DNA of 64,000 nucleotides from Vreelandella massiliensis (lineage in GTDB: Bacteria > Pseudomonadota > Gammaproteobacteria > Pseudomonadales > Halomonadaceae), in contig NZ_LT699745.1 in NCBI RefSeq assembly GCF_900155385.1, forward strand, positions 259,578-323,577, in the 5' to 3' direction. A program made the translations under genes and the position numbers. The notes below the pieces were generated by a model that was not told the DNA's origin, searched no databases, and worked only from the letters and a program-made list of their open reading frames with translations. Below are positions 27,461 through 36,911 of the stretch, one piece after another (the stretch's first letter is position 1; every line of letters starts with the position of its first letter).

Positions 27461-30400
27461 GCCAGGCACGCCGACGCCGGGGCTGGGTTGGCCCCATCGA
27501 GTGGATGGCGCGCAATTCCATCGCCGCCAACCTGTTAATGATTCTATTGCTCGGTGGCGGCACCTGGATGGCGCTGCAGGTGCAGAAGGAAGTCTTCCCC
27601 CAGTTTTTGCTCGATGTGGTGCAGGTGGAAGTCACCTACCCGGGCGCCGCCCCCGCCGAGGTGGAAAAGGGCATCCTGCTGCCGGTGGAGGAGGCCGTCC
27701 AGGGCCTTGAAAGCATCAAGGAGATGACCTCCACCGCCCGCGAGGGCAGCGGCACCATCGAGCTTGAGCTGATCGCCGGCAGCAACCGCATGCAGGCGTT
27801 GATGGATATCGAACAGGCGGTGGACCGGGTGCGCACCTTTCCCGAGCAGGCGGAAGAGCCCCGGGTCAGACTCCAGACCCAGAGCCGGGATGTTATGGAG
27901 CTGGTGCTCTACGGCGACGTCGACTATTGGACCCTACGCCAGCTCGGCGAGCAGGTGCGTAACCGGCTGCTTAGCGAGGAGACGATCACCCAGGCCGTGA
28001 TCAGCGACGTGCCGGCCTACCTGACGCAGGTAGAAATTCCCCACCAAACCCTGCGCGAATTCAACCTGACCCTGGCCGAGGTGGCCCGCCGGATCGAGCA
28101 ATCCAGCCGCGATATACCCGCCGGCTCGATCGCCACGGATAATGGCGACATCCTGCTACGGCTCCAGGAGCGCAAGCAGTGGGCCGAAAGTTTTGCTGAT
28201 ATTGTCATTCGCTCGGCCGCTTCGGGAGGGAGGGTGACGCTAGGGGAGATCGCTAGCGTCCGCGACGGCTTTGAGGAGAGCGGCTTTCCTTCTCACTTTA
28301 ATGGTCAGCCCTCGGTAGAGATCGAGATATTCCGTACCGGCTCGCAGTCCCCGCTGGAGATCGACGCTGCCGTGACGTCGGTGATGGCCGAGCTCGCGTC
28401 TACCCTGCCCGAGCCGGTACAGGTACGCATCGACAGCAACCGCGCCGAACACTTTGAAGAGCGCATGAGCATGCTCCTGGAGAACGGCGTACTGGCCATG
28501 GCCATCGTGCTGGTGATCCTGAGCCTGTTTCTGGAGTACCGCCTGGCCTTCTGGATCATGATGGGCATGACCATTTCCTTCGTGGGCAGCATGCTCTTTT
28601 TGCCAGCCCTCGGGGTGAGTATCAACATGATCTCCATGTTCGGCTTTTTGATGGTGCTGGGCATCGTGGTGGATGACGCCATCGTGGTAGGCGAGAACAT
28701 CTACGACTACCGCGAAAAGGGAATGGATTTCATGACCGCCGCCATCCAGGGCGCGCGTGATATTGCAGCCCCGGTGACTTTCAGCATCCTGACCAATATT
28801 GTCGCCTTCATGCCGCTGCTGTTCATTCCAGGGGTAACCGGCAACTTCTGGTGGCCGATGGGGGCGGTCGTGATCACGGTGCTCGCCATTTCGCTGATCG
28901 AGGCGCTGTTTATTCTGCCGGCCCATCTGGCCCATAGCGGCCGCGGCACGGTTAGCCTTTACGGTCGCTGGCTCCACGCCGTGCAAAAGGCGTTCTCTCG
29001 CGGATTTACAGCCGTGACCGAACGCGGTTATCGGCCGCTGTTGGCGCTGTCCCTGCGCTTTCGCTCTATCACCCTAACCGCTTCCTTCACCCTTCTGCTG
29101 GTGGTGGGCGCCTATGCTTTTAGCGATCACATGGGCATGATCATGATGCCAGAGCCACCGGCCGATGAAATTGAAGCGGCGGTCAACCTGCCGGTAGGCA
29201 CCACCGCTCGCCGCGCGGGAGAGCTTGCCATGGCCATCACCCGCGATACCCAACGGCTGCTTGACGAGCAGAACCTGACCGACAGCGTGGAGGGCATCAA
29301 GACCAATGTGCGCGGTGAATCCTTCATCGATGTAGAGCTGGTGCTGAAACCGGAAAACCAACGAGAGAGGAGCGTTGGCGAAATTGTCGAGCTGTGGCGA
29401 AACCAAATTGGCGACTTCAAGGGCGTGGATCAGATTACCTTCGAGACCGAGACGGGGCCCGGCAGCTGGCGTGACGATATCAGCGTGGATTTAAGCCATA
29501 CCGATATCGATACCCTAGCTGATGCCAGCGAGCGCTTTTTCACTGCGCTGGAACAGATCTCCCAAACCCGCAACGTCAATGACAGCTATACCCCTGGCAA
29601 GCCCCAGTTCGACCTGAGCCTGACCGCCGAGGGCCACGCCCTTGGCCTGACCGGCGCCGAGGTGGGTGGCCAGCTACGCGATGCCTTCTTCGGGGCGATC
29701 GCCCTGCGCCAGCTGCGTGGCCTCAACGAAAACGAGATCCGCGTGCGCCTGCCCGAGAGCGAGCGCCAGCAACTGGCCTATATGGAAGAGTTCGTCATCC
29801 AACTCCCCGAAGGCGGGGAGGTGCCGCTGATGGACATCGCCCGCGTCACCAAAGGTGAATCGCTGCGCTCGATCAGCCGCCGCGACGGGCGGCGGGTCAT
29901 TACCGTAGGCACCGATGTGATACCCAAGAGTGCCACCGGCCAGGTACTGGCGCTGATCGAAAGCGATATTTTGCCCGAGCTTGCCGGCGAATTTCCCGGT
30001 CTCACCTGGAGCTTTCAAGGCAGCCAGGCCGACATGCGCGAATCCACCTCGGCCCTATGGGGCGGCTTTGCCTTGGCCATGGGCGTCATTTTTGCCCTTC
30101 TGGCCATCGCCTTCGGTAGCTATCTGCAGCCGCTGATTGTCATGCTGGCCATTCCCTTTGGCGCGGTGGGCGCAGTGATCGGCCACATTCTCCTGGGCCT
30201 GGACCTGTCACTGGTCAGTCTCATGGGCATCGTCGCGCTCTCCGGGGTGATGGTGAACGATTCGTTGATCATGGTGGATTACGCCAATCGCCAGCGTGAG
30301 CAGTTAAGCGCGGCCGAGGCCATTTTCCACGCCGGCCAGCGCCGCTTCCGGCCCATCGTGCTGACCACCCTGACCACGTTCTGTGGCCTATCACCGATCA

Positions 30401-30579
30401 TCTTCGAGACCTCGTTGCAAGCGACCTACTTGATTCCCATGGCGGTCTCGCTGGGGTTTGGTATCGTCTTTGCCACGGCCCTTATTCTCTTTGTGGTGCC
30501 CTGTCTTTACCTGACCGTAGAGCAGACCAAAGCCAGGCTGCAGCCACATTCAAGCACGCCTCCTGCGCCCGCTCGGTGA
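27457..30579 (+). CDS. RND efflux permease
   Basis: Inner-membrane proton-antiport exporter of 1040 residues. The N-terminal cytoplasmic stretch is followed by helix 1 ([21 protein letters not shown]), porter domain 1, helices 2-6 with paired aspartates D406-D407 ([17 protein letters not shown]), porter domain 2, and helices 8-12 ([14 protein letters not shown]). The divergent [18 protein letters not shown] opening places it in the branch of RND pumps seen with inner-membrane-anchored adaptors, rather than the AcrB group. It is the last gene of mltF-OMF-adaptor-pump, so the unit encodes a complete tripartite pump. Confidence 0.92.
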   Translation: MSQARRRRGWVGPIEWMARNSIAANLLMILLLGGGTWMALQVQKEVFPQFLLDVVQVEVTYPGAAPAEVEKGILLPVEEAVQGLESIKEMTSTAREGSGTIELELIAGSNRMQALMDIEQAVDRVRTFPEQAEEPRVRLQTQSRDVMELVLYGDVDYWTLRQLGEQVRNRLLSEETITQAVISDVPAYLTQVEIPHQTLREFNLTLAEVARRIEQSSRDIPAGSIATDNGDILLRLQERKQWAESFADIVIRSAASGGRVTLGEIASVRDGFEESGFPSHFNGQPSVEIEIFRTGSQSPLEIDAAVTSVMAELASTLPEPVQVRIDSNRAEHFEERMSMLLENGVLAMAIVLVILSLFLEYRLAFWIMMGMTISFVGSMLFLPALGVSINMISMFGFLMVLGIVVDDAIVVGENIYDYREKGMDFMTAAIQGARDIAAPVTFSILTNIVAFMPLLFIPGVTGNFWWPMGAVVITVLAISLIEALFILPAHLAHSGRGTVSLYGRWLHAVQKAFSRGFTAVTERGYRPLLALSLRFRSITLTASFTLLLVVGAYAFSDHMGMIMMPEPPADEIEAAVNLPVGTTARRAGELAMAITRDTQRLLDEQNLTDSVEGIKTNVRGESFIDVELVLKPENQRERSVGEIVELWRNQIGDFKGVDQITFETETGPGSWRDDISVDLSHTDIDTLADASERFFTALEQISQTRNVNDSYTPGKPQFDLSLTAEGHALGLTGAEVGGQLRDAFFGAIALRQLRGLNENEIRVRLPESERQQLAYMEEFVIQLPEGGEVPLMDIARVTKGESLRSISRRDGRRVITVGTDVIPKSATGQVLALIESDILPELAGEFPGLTWSFQGSQADMRESTSALWGGFALAMGVIFALLAIAFGSYLQPLIVMLAIPFGAVGAVIGHILLGLDLSLVSLMGIVALSGVMVNDSLIMVDYANRQREQLSAAEAIFHAGQRRFRPIVLTTLTTFCGLSPIIFETSLQATYLIPMAVSLGFGIVFATALILFVVPCLYLTVEQTKARLQPHSSTPPAPAR

Positions 30580-30632
30580 TGCAAGCGCCCTGCGCGTTTC
30601 CGTTCTGAGCGAATGGCGGCGGGTTTAAGGGC

Positions 30633-30661
30633 TTGACGCGGCAAAGGGGGATGCGTATTAT
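30633..30661 (+). promoter_or_regulatory. Promoter of tRNA-Met
   Basis: TTGACG (30633-30638), a 17-base spacer and TATTAT (30656-30661) form a near-consensus sigma-70 promoter. It starts transcription a few bases before the tRNA-Met gene. Confidence 0.75.
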
Positions 30662-30675
30662 CCGCTTCCGTAATT

Positions 30676-30752
30676 GGCTACGTAGCTCAGTTGGTTAGAG
30701 CACATCACTCATAATGATGGGGTCCCCTGTTCAAATCAGGGCGTAGCCACCA
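30676..30752 (+). tRNA. tRNA-Met, elongator (anticodon CAT)
   Basis: GGCTACG pairs with CGTAGCC, discriminator A, CCA encoded. The anticodon arm CATCA-CTCATAA-TGATG gives CAT. The 5' half is almost identical to E. coli elongator tRNA-Met. It lacks the unpaired first base and GGG/CCC anticodon stem of initiator tRNA. Confidence 0.95.
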
Positions 30753-30758
30753 AATCTT

Positions 30759-30792
30759 AAAAAGCCCCACTGATGCGTCAGCGGGGCTTTTT
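30759..30792 (+). terminator. Rho-independent terminator after tRNA-Met
   Basis: AAAAGCCCC-A-CTGA and TCAG-C-GGGGCTTTT form a long stem with one mismatch and a TGCG loop, followed by T residues. It ends the single-gene tRNA transcript and also faces the convergent apeB gene. Confidence 0.85.
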
Positions 30793-30836
30793 TGTTGTCT
30801 GCGCCTTGTGTTTAAGCGCTTTTTAAAGCATTTCTC

Positions 30837-32138
30837 TTAAAGCCTCTTGCGGTTAAGAAACTGCATGAGCGCGTCGGTCAAATAGCCCACATCTTGGGTG
30901 CCTGCGGTTTCGCGGATCGAATGCATGGCCCACTGCGCTATCCCCACATCCATGGTGGGCACGCCAACCTCGGTGGCGGTAATCGGCCCAATGGTGCTGC
31001 CGCAGCCCATGTCTGCCCGGGTCACAAACGCTTGCACCGGCACCTTGGCCTCGCGACACACATCGCGAAACAGCGCACTCGTGGCGCTATTGGTGGCGTA
31101 ACGCTGGTTGGCGTTAATCTTGATCACAGGCCCCCCATTGATGGCGGGGCCGTGGTGCTCGTCGTGTTTATCGCGAAAGTTGGGGTGTAGCGCGTGGGCA
31201 TTATCGCAGGAGAGCATGCACGACGACTGAACCAGCTGGATCAGCGACTCTTCACTCCCACCGCCCACCTGGGCATTGATGCGCTTTAACACATCGCCCA
31301 AAAACGGCCCTTGGGCACCACAGGCACTGGCACTGCCGACCTCTTCGTGATCGTTGGCGACAAAAAGCGCCCCCTGCTCGCCATCGCTGGCTAACAGCGC
31401 TTCTAGCCCCATAAAGCATGACAGCAGGTTATCCAGCCGGGCGCTGGCCACAAGCTCTTGGTTAACCCCAATGAGCGACGGCGGCTGAAGATCGTAAAAA
31501 CTGAGCTCAAAATCCACCACATCCACATCGGTGAGGCCGTGCTGCTCGCGCAGCCACGTCGCGAGCAGTGGCGTAAGCTCAGCGCTGTCGCTCTGCATCA
31601 GCACGGGCGCCATTTGCGTCTGAGCATTGATGGCGCGGCCATTGTTGGCGTCACGATCCAAGTGGATCGCCAGGCTCGGCACCATCGCCACGGGTTGATC
31701 GACATTTAACAGCACGCCCTCTAAGCGCCCATCGGCGTGACGCACATGCACCCGCCCAGCAATGCCTAGATCACGGTCAAACCACGGCGCCAACAAGGCG
31801 CCTCCGTACACCTCCACCCCTAGCTGCAGCCAACCTGCCGCGTGCTGGGTGGCGTTGGGCTTTAAGCGCAGGCCGGGGCTATCGGTATGCGCGCCGATCA
31901 TCCGCAGCGACGCCACTCGGTCTCGCGGCAATTGAAAGGCGATGATAGAGGAGTCATTGCGGGTAACGTAGTAGCGCTGCCCCGGCGTTAGCTGCCAAGC
32001 GGCGGTTTCCTGCAAAGGCGTAAATCCCGCCTGCTCCAAACGCGTCGCCATATTTTGTGTTGCGTGCCAAGGGGTCGGTGAAACGCGTAAAAATTCACAC
32101 AGTCTTGCCAAAAGGTGCGTATTAACAGCACTGGGCAT
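30837..32138 (-). CDS. apeB: M18 family aminopeptidase (aspartyl aminopeptidase type)
   Basis: Cytoplasmic zinc aminopeptidase that removes N-terminal acidic residues. Family motifs in order: MIGAHTDSPGLRLKPN (metal-binding His/Asp), RLDNLLSCFMGLEALL (bridging Asp), VANDHEEVGSASACGAQG (Glu pair), MLSCDNAHALHPN, and TRADMGCGSTIGPITA near the C-terminus with a distal His in QWAMHSIRE. Length is 433 residues, as in Pseudomonas ApeB (429). Single gene, divergent from prc. Confidence 0.94.
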   Translation of the reverse strand: MPSAVNTHLLARLCEFLRVSPTPWHATQNMATRLEQAGFTPLQETAAWQLTPGQRYYVTRNDSSIIAFQLPRDRVASLRMIGAHTDSPGLRLKPNATQHAAGWLQLGVEVYGGALLAPWFDRDLGIAGRVHVRHADGRLEGVLLNVDQPVAMVPSLAIHLDRDANNGRAINAQTQMAPVLMQSDSAELTPLLATWLREQHGLTDVDVVDFELSFYDLQPPSLIGVNQELVASARLDNLLSCFMGLEALLASDGEQGALFVANDHEEVGSASACGAQGPFLGDVLKRINAQVGGGSEESLIQLVQSSCMLSCDNAHALHPNFRDKHDEHHGPAINGGPVIKINANQRYATNSATSALFRDVCREAKVPVQAFVTRADMGCGSTIGPITATEVGVPTMDVGIAQWAMHSIRETAGTQDVGYLTDALMQFLNRKRL

Positions 32139-32371
32139 AGCATTCCTCTATATAGTGAACAGCGAAGATGAAACATCGATAATGGGAGACGAGAACAGCG
32201 CGCGAAATCGCGATGAAGAGGTCTCCGCCAAGCAAGCGACCTGCTACAATGCGCTTTCGGTCAATACCCTGTTTTTGTAATGCAAGTTTCGCAACTCAAT
32301 CGCAGATAACAGGTCTAGAACGCATGAGCCGTCTAAAGGTGAGTGTACACAAATCCGGGAGAGCTTGATTG

Positions 32372-34426
32372 ATGAGCTTGTTTGCCACCCTATCGCGCTC
32401 AATTGCTTTGACTGCAATGCTAGTGATTGCCAGCCCCGCTGTCTTAGCGCTTGAGCCGACCGATGAACAGCGTCAGGCCACCATAGAAATCGCGGACTCG
32501 CTGCGCTATGGCCACTATGCCGACGTTGAGTTTGACCAAGCCTGGTCTGAAAACGCCTTTCGCCGTTATCTGGATATCCTAGATGGCCAGCGTGCGTACC
32601 TTTTACACAGTGATATTAAACCTTACCGGCACCTGGAAACTCGCTTCGCTGAAGCGCTATTTGATGGTGACCTTGACGACGCTTTCGCCCTCCACGAAAA
32701 AGCCGAAGCGCGCCGGAAGGCCCGCTTAGCGTGGTTGCTCGCGCGCCTTGATGAGGGCCTAGCGCTAGACTTCGACGGCAATGAGCGTCTTGAGGTGGAG
32801 CGTAAAGACGCGCCCTGGGCACGAAGCGAAAGCGAATTGGACACCTTGTGGCAAAAACGCCTAAAAAACGATGCACTCACCCTATTACTGAGTGATCAGG
32901 ATAGCGAGCAGATCGAAACCAACTTGCGCCAGCGCTATAAAGGCCAGCTCTCGCGTATCGAGCAGACTGAACCCGAAGATGTGTTTGGCTTGGTGATGGC
33001 CGCGGTCACCGGCACTATCGACCCACATACCGGCTATCTCTCCCCGCGCCAGGGCGAATCTTTTGATATCCAAATGAGCCTTTCGCTTGAAGGGATCGGC
33101 GCCATGCTGCAATCCGATGGCGAGTACGTCAAAGTCTCAAGCCTCGTTCCAGGAGGCCCCGCCGACCGCGCGGACGCGCTGGAGCCCGCTGACCGAATCA
33201 TTGGCGTGGGACAGGAAGACGAAGACGAAATGGTCAATGTGATTGGCATGCGCCTGGATAACGTGGTTGACCTTATTCGCGGCCCTAAGGGCTCGGTGGT
33301 GCGCTTGGAAGTCATCCCCGCGCAGGCGGTCGATATGACACGCTCACATACGGTTGAGATCACCCGCGATACGGTCAACCTGGAGGATCAAGCCGCGCAG
33401 AGCGAAATTATTGACGTTGAACGCGACGGCACAACGCGCCAAATTGGGGTGATTACGGTGCCCACGTTTTACGTCGATTTCGACGCCTGGCAAGAGGGCG
33501 AAGAGGATTTCCGCAGCACCACTCGCGACGTGGCCATTGAGGTGGAAAAACTCAAAGAGGCCGGCGTGGAAGGCATTGTCTTAGACCTGCGCGACAACGG
33601 CGGCGGTGCGCTGCAAGAAGCCAACTCGCTTTTGGGCCTGTTCATTGATCGCGGCCCCACGGTGCAAGTACGCGACGCCCAAGGTCGCATTCAGCTTTAC
33701 GGTGACAGCGACGCGGGCACGCTCTACGACGGCCCGCTTACGGTGCTGGTGAACCGACTCTCGGCCTCGGCCTCGGAAATTTTTGCTGGTGCCATCCAAG
33801 ACTACGGGCGTGGCATTGTCGTAGGCTCACAAACCTTTGGTAAAGGCACCGTGCAGACCCTGAGCGACCTGAGTCACGGCGAAATCAAGCTGACCCGCGC
33901 CAAGTTCTACCGCATATCGGGGGATAGCACGCAAAATCGCGGCGTCGAGCCGGACATTGCGTTTCCCAGCCTAATCGACCCGGAGCGAATTGGCGAAAGC
34001 AGCCTGGATAACGCGCTAGCATGGGATACGGTGCAGAACGTGCAGTATCGCCGTTACGGCGAGCCGGAAGACTATCTCGGCACCCTAACGTCGCGCCATG
34101 AATCCCGCGCCAAGGATAACCCCAACTTCAACTACCTAGCGCAGCAGTCGACACTGGCTCGCCAGCTGCGCGAACAGCACGTCAGCGTAAGCTTGAACCG
34201 TGAACAGCGCGAACGCGAAATGCAGGCGCAAGAAGCCGAACAGTTGGCGCTGGAAAATCAGCGTCGCCTCGCACTCGGCCAAGATGCCTTGGAAGAGTGG
34301 AGCGACGCTCGCGACGAGAGCGACGATGACGTGATGCCGGCGGAGTATGCCCATGTACTGGAAGCCGCAGAGATTCTCCTCGACTATTCGCAGCTCAAAA
34401 GCGCACAGCGCATGGTGAAGCGGTAA
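32372..34426 (+). CDS. prc: Carboxy-terminal processing protease Prc/Tsp
   Basis: Periplasmic serine protease that degrades misfolded or ssrA-tagged proteins and trims penicillin-binding protein 3. ATG 32372 is used; the TTG one codon earlier is not needed, and GGGAGAG lies eight bases upstream. It has a signal peptide (ALTAMLVIASPAVLA-LE), a PDZ domain (SLEGIGAMLQSDGEYVKVSS), and a protease core with the Ser466/Lys491 dyad (SASASEIFAGAIQDY and TFGKGTVQ). A C-terminal DUF3340 region is rich in Glu/Gln/Arg. Length is 684 residues (E. coli 682). Confidence 0.95.
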   Translation: MSLFATLSRSIALTAMLVIASPAVLALEPTDEQRQATIEIADSLRYGHYADVEFDQAWSENAFRRYLDILDGQRAYLLHSDIKPYRHLETRFAEALFDGDLDDAFALHEKAEARRKARLAWLLARLDEGLALDFDGNERLEVERKDAPWARSESELDTLWQKRLKNDALTLLLSDQDSEQIETNLRQRYKGQLSRIEQTEPEDVFGLVMAAVTGTIDPHTGYLSPRQGESFDIQMSLSLEGIGAMLQSDGEYVKVSSLVPGGPADRADALEPADRIIGVGQEDEDEMVNVIGMRLDNVVDLIRGPKGSVVRLEVIPAQAVDMTRSHTVEITRDTVNLEDQAAQSEIIDVERDGTTRQIGVITVPTFYVDFDAWQEGEEDFRSTTRDVAIEVEKLKEAGVEGIVLDLRDNGGGALQEANSLLGLFIDRGPTVQVRDAQGRIQLYGDSDAGTLYDGPLTVLVNRLSASASEIFAGAIQDYGRGIVVGSQTFGKGTVQTLSDLSHGEIKLTRAKFYRISGDSTQNRGVEPDIAFPSLIDPERIGESSLDNALAWDTVQNVQYRRYGEPEDYLGTLTSRHESRAKDNPNFNYLAQQSTLARQLREQHVSVSLNREQREREMQAQEAEQLALENQRRLALGQDALEEWSDARDESDDDVMPAEYAHVLEAAEILLDYSQLKSAQRMVKR

Positions 34427-34451
34427 GCGAGGCGTCACCAACAACCAAGCC

Positions 34452-34487
34452 AAAAACCGAGGCCAGCGCCTCGGTTTTTGTTTTTTT
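34452..34487 (+). terminator. Rho-independent terminator after prc
   Basis: A 12-base-pair stem (AAAAACCGAGGC with GCCTCGGTTTTT), four-base loop CAGC, and a long T run to 34487. It lies between the convergent prc and arsR-type genes. Confidence 0.93.
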
Positions 34488-34496
34488 AAGTGTGTT

Positions 34497-34859
34497 TTAA
34501 CACAGCGCCGCGCGGCGTGTGGGTCGGTCACCCATATCGGCCAAACGCTGGGTGAGCGCTTTTATCTTTTGGCGGCTGCCTTCACGTCCGGCGGCAATGG
34601 CGGCAGTGGCCCAAGGGGGCAAGTCGCGCGCGATACGGTAGTAGACCCACTGCCCTTCACGCTGGTCGTGGAGCAGCCCGCACTGACGCAGCTGCGCGAG
34701 ATGGCGTGACACTTTCGGCTGCGACTCTTGCAGCGCGTGGGTCATTTCACACACGCAAAGCTCGCCCTCTTCGGCGATTAACAGCACCAGAAAAAGGCGC
34801 GTTTCATCGCTGAGGCATTTGAACGTTTGCAGGGGGGTTAAAGGTATTGCGTTGCTCAC
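34497..34859 (-). CDS. ArsR-family metalloregulatory repressor
   Basis: A winged-helix repressor of about 120 residues. The recognition helix region is ALQESQPKVSRHLAQLRQCGLL, followed by the wing QREGQWVYYR. ELCVCEM in the alpha-3 helix matches the As(III)-binding ELCVC motif of E. coli-type ArsR, so arsenite or antimonite is the likely inducer. GTG 34859 is preferred to an in-frame GTG at 34895, because a probable promoter and operator (34890-34923) would otherwise overlap the coding start. No arsenic resistance genes (arsB, arsC, acr3) are adjacent, so it is an orphan here. Targets elsewhere in the genome, or autoregulation only, are possible. Confidence 0.82.
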   Translation of the reverse strand: MSNAIPLTPLQTFKCLSDETRLFLVLLIAEEGELCVCEMTHALQESQPKVSRHLAQLRQCGLLHDQREGQWVYYRIARDLPPWATAAIAAGREGSRQKIKALTQRLADMGDRPTRRAALC

Positions 34860-34889
34860 AGGCTCATTTTCCGTTGACGCGCAAAAAAC

Positions 34890-34923
34890 CGACACAGAAG
34901 ATACGGTGTCGTGCGTGAGTATA
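34890..34923 (-). promoter_or_regulatory. Candidate promoter and operator of the arsR-type gene
   Basis: On the minus strand, TATACT (34923-34918) is a -10-like box. Just downstream lies an inverted repeat, CGACAC (34890-34895) with GTGTCG (34906-34911), separated by ten bases and covering the presumed transcription start. This is where an autorepressor would bind. Confidence 0.4.
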
Positions 34924-34983
34924 CCTAAGCGGAATAGGAAGCGAAATCAGTGGGAAAGACGTATTAGGAAAGGCGATGTCAGA

Positions 34984-35059
34984 TGGCTCCCCGAGCAGGA
35001 CTCGAACCTGCGACCCAATGATTAACAGTCATTTGCTCTACCAACTGAGCTATCGGGGA
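34984..35059 (-). tRNA. tRNA-Asn (anticodon GTT), copy 3 in transcript order
   Basis: Minus strand: acceptor TCCCCGA with TCGGGGA, discriminator G and encoded CCA. The anticodon loop CTGTTAA gives GTT. The body is the same as the two upstream copies. Confidence 0.96.
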
Positions 35060-35097
35060 ATTACCGGAGCTTTTAGACAAGTCAGCTTAGAGCGCTT

Positions 35098-35173
35098 TGG
35101 CTCCTCGAGCAGGACTCGAACCTGCGACCCAATGATTAACAGTCATTTGCTCTACCAACTGAGCTATCGAGGA
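35098..35173 (-). tRNA. tRNA-Asn (anticodon GTT), copy 2
   Basis: Same body as its neighbours, but the acceptor is TCCTCGA with TCGAGGA. The fourth base pair is T-A instead of C-G, a compensated change that keeps pairing. CCA encoded. Confidence 0.96.
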
Positions 35174-35218
35174 ATAGCGTAAGCACTGTCTTTAATAGCA
35201 ACGTGTTTAAGCTGTTTT

Positions 35219-35294
35219 TGGCTCCCCGAGCAGGACTCGAACCTGCGACCCAATGATTAACAGTCATTTGCTCTACCAACTGAGCTATCGGGGA
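35219..35294 (-). tRNA. tRNA-Asn (anticodon GTT), copy 1
   Basis: First of three tandem copies, directly downstream of the shared promoter. Acceptor TCCCCGA with TCGGGGA, anticodon GTT, CCA encoded. The spacers between copies are 38 and 45 bases. Confidence 0.96.
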
Positions 35295-35314
35295 ACTGCC
35301 GAAACACGGAGCGT

Positions 35315-35342
35315 AGTATACGGATACAGGCGCGCCGGTCAA
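35315..35342 (-). promoter_or_regulatory. Promoter of the tRNA-Asn cluster
   Basis: Read on the minus strand: TTGACC (35342-35337), a 16-base spacer and TATACT (35320-35315). It begins transcription about 15-20 bases before the first tRNA-Asn. The only other candidate in this gap is a TATAAT at 35386-35391 on the plus strand, which may serve miaB. Confidence 0.7.
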
Positions 35343-35485
35343 GTATCGATTTCGGCCAACGCTAGCCGGGGGTTTCTTGTGTCCGTATAATGCGGCCATT
35401 CACCCACGCGGCATCTTCTCCTACGAAGATCAGCCGCGCCACCATTCATCCTCGTCCCCCGACGACTCATAGATGACAGGTACCG

Positions 35486-36829
35486 ATGGCGAAGAAACTC
35501 TTCATCAAGACGCACGGCTGCCAAATGAACGAGTACGACTCCTCGCGCATGGCAGATCTGCTCGGCGAATCGCACCAACTGGAACTCACCGATAACGAGC
35601 GTGAAGCCGACGTCATTTTGTTAAACACCTGCTCCATCCGCGAGAAAGCCCAGGAGAAGGTGTTTCATCAGCTGGGACGCTGGAAAAAGCTCAAAGACGC
35701 CAACCCTGATCTTGTGATTGGTGTTGGCGGCTGCGTGGCGAGCCAAGAGGGCGAAGCGCTGCGCAAACGCGCGCCGTTTGTCGATATGGTCTTCGGCCCG
35801 CAAACGCTGCACCGTGTGCCCTCCATGCTCAACGCCCGCGCGGATAACCAGATCGCGGCGGTGGATGTCACCTTCCCCGAGATCGAAAAGTTCGACCACC
35901 TACCGCAACCTCAGGCCGACGGCGCCACCGCGTTCGTTTCGATCATGGAGGGCTGCTCCAAGTACTGCACTTTCTGCGTAGTGCCTTATACCCGCGGAGA
36001 AGAAGTGTCGCGCCCGTTCGAGGCGGTGATGGACGAAATCATTCATCTCGCCGACCAGGGGGTGCGCGAGATCAACCTGCTTGGCCAGAACGTCAACGCC
36101 TATCGAGGGGAAAACCAGCTAGGCGATGAGATCGACCTTGCCGAGCTCATTGCTTGCGTTGCCGCCGTGGAGGGGATTGATCGCGTTCGCTTCACCACCT
36201 CGCACCCGGTCGAGTTCACCGACAGTCTCGTCGATGCCTACGCCGATATTCCGGAGTTGGTCAGCCATCTGCACCTGCCCGTACAGTCTGGCTCGGATCG
36301 TATTCTCAGCGCTATGAAGCGCGGTCATACCGCGGAAGAGTACATCGAGAAGATGGAGCGCATCCGTGCCAACCGCCCGGATATCAGCTTCTCGTCGGAC
36401 TTTATTATTGGCTTCCCCGGTGAGACCGAGGAAGATTTTGAAGCCACGATGGACCTGATTCACCGCATCGGCTTCGATCACTCCTTCAGCTTTGTTTATT
36501 CGGCGCGCCCGGGCACGCCCGCCGCCTCGCTGGCCGATGAGACGCCAGAAAGCGTCAAAAAGCAGCGCCTCGCGATCCTGCAAGAGCGCATTATCCAGCA
36601 AACCATGCAAATCAGCCGCCGCATGGTGGATACCACTCAGCGCATTCTGGTAACCGGGTTTTCGCCCAAAGACCCCGGCCAGCTCTCTGGACGCACTGAG
36701 AATAACCGCGTCGTCAACTTTCGTGCGGCCAACCCCACGGAGTTGATCGGTTACTTTGTCGATGTCGACATCACCGAAGCGCTGCCCAACTCGCTGCGCG
36801 GCGAACTCGCCTCTCCCGAGCGCTACTAA
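35486..36829 (+). CDS. miaB: tRNA-2-methylthio-N6-dimethylallyladenosine synthase
   Basis: Radical-SAM methylthiotransferase that converts i6A37 to ms2i6A37 in tRNAs reading UNN codons. The N-terminal UPF0004 domain carries three cysteines for the auxiliary cluster ([32 protein letters not shown]). The radical-SAM triad is [21 protein letters not shown] domain ends the protein ([10 protein letters not shown] onward). Length is 447 residues (E. coli 474). It heads the conserved miaB-ybeZ-ybeY-ybeX-lnt operon; a hairpin separates it from ybeZ. Confidence 0.97.
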   Translation: MAKKLFIKTHGCQMNEYDSSRMADLLGESHQLELTDNEREADVILLNTCSIREKAQEKVFHQLGRWKKLKDANPDLVIGVGGCVASQEGEALRKRAPFVDMVFGPQTLHRVPSMLNARADNQIAAVDVTFPEIEKFDHLPQPQADGATAFVSIMEGCSKYCTFCVVPYTRGEEVSRPFEAVMDEIIHLADQGVREINLLGQNVNAYRGENQLGDEIDLAELIACVAAVEGIDRVRFTTSHPVEFTDSLVDAYADIPELVSHLHLPVQSGSDRILSAMKRGHTAEEYIEKMERIRANRPDISFSSDFIIGFPGETEEDFEATMDLIHRIGFDHSFSFVYSARPGTPAASLADETPESVKKQRLAILQERIIQQTMQISRRMVDTTQRILVTGFSPKDPGQLSGRTENNRVVNFRAANPTELIGYFVDVDITEALPNSLRGELASPERY

Positions 36830-36849
36830 CGATTCCCTTAACAGACAAT

Positions 36850-36871
36850 TGCCCCGACACCGGTCGGGGCA
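36850..36871 (+). terminator. Hairpin between miaB and ybeZ (attenuator)
   Basis: TGCCCCGAC and GTCGGGGCA form a nine-base-pair stem with a four-base loop, but no T run follows. It may be a partial terminator or an mRNA processing or stability element. Confidence 0.45.
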
Positions 36872-36911
36872 GTAAGCTTGCTGATACATCCACTAACCGA
36901 CGAGTTTTTCT

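Noticed and set aside
28240..28986. 248-codon His/Gln-rich ORF opposite the RND permease
   Set aside because: Its composition is the reverse complement of membrane-helix codons; not a real gene.
34984..35294. Possible CRISPR-like array (three regular repeats)
   Set aside because: The repeats are 76 bases long and fold as tRNA-Asn; the spacers are ordinary tRNA intergenic DNA.
34976..35399. Short ORFs over the tRNA-Asn genes
   Set aside because: These are tRNA sequence read as protein, repeated because the tRNAs are repeated.
36119..36889. 256-codon ORF opposite miaB
   Set aside because: Shadow of a highly conserved gene; no motif and no upstream signals.
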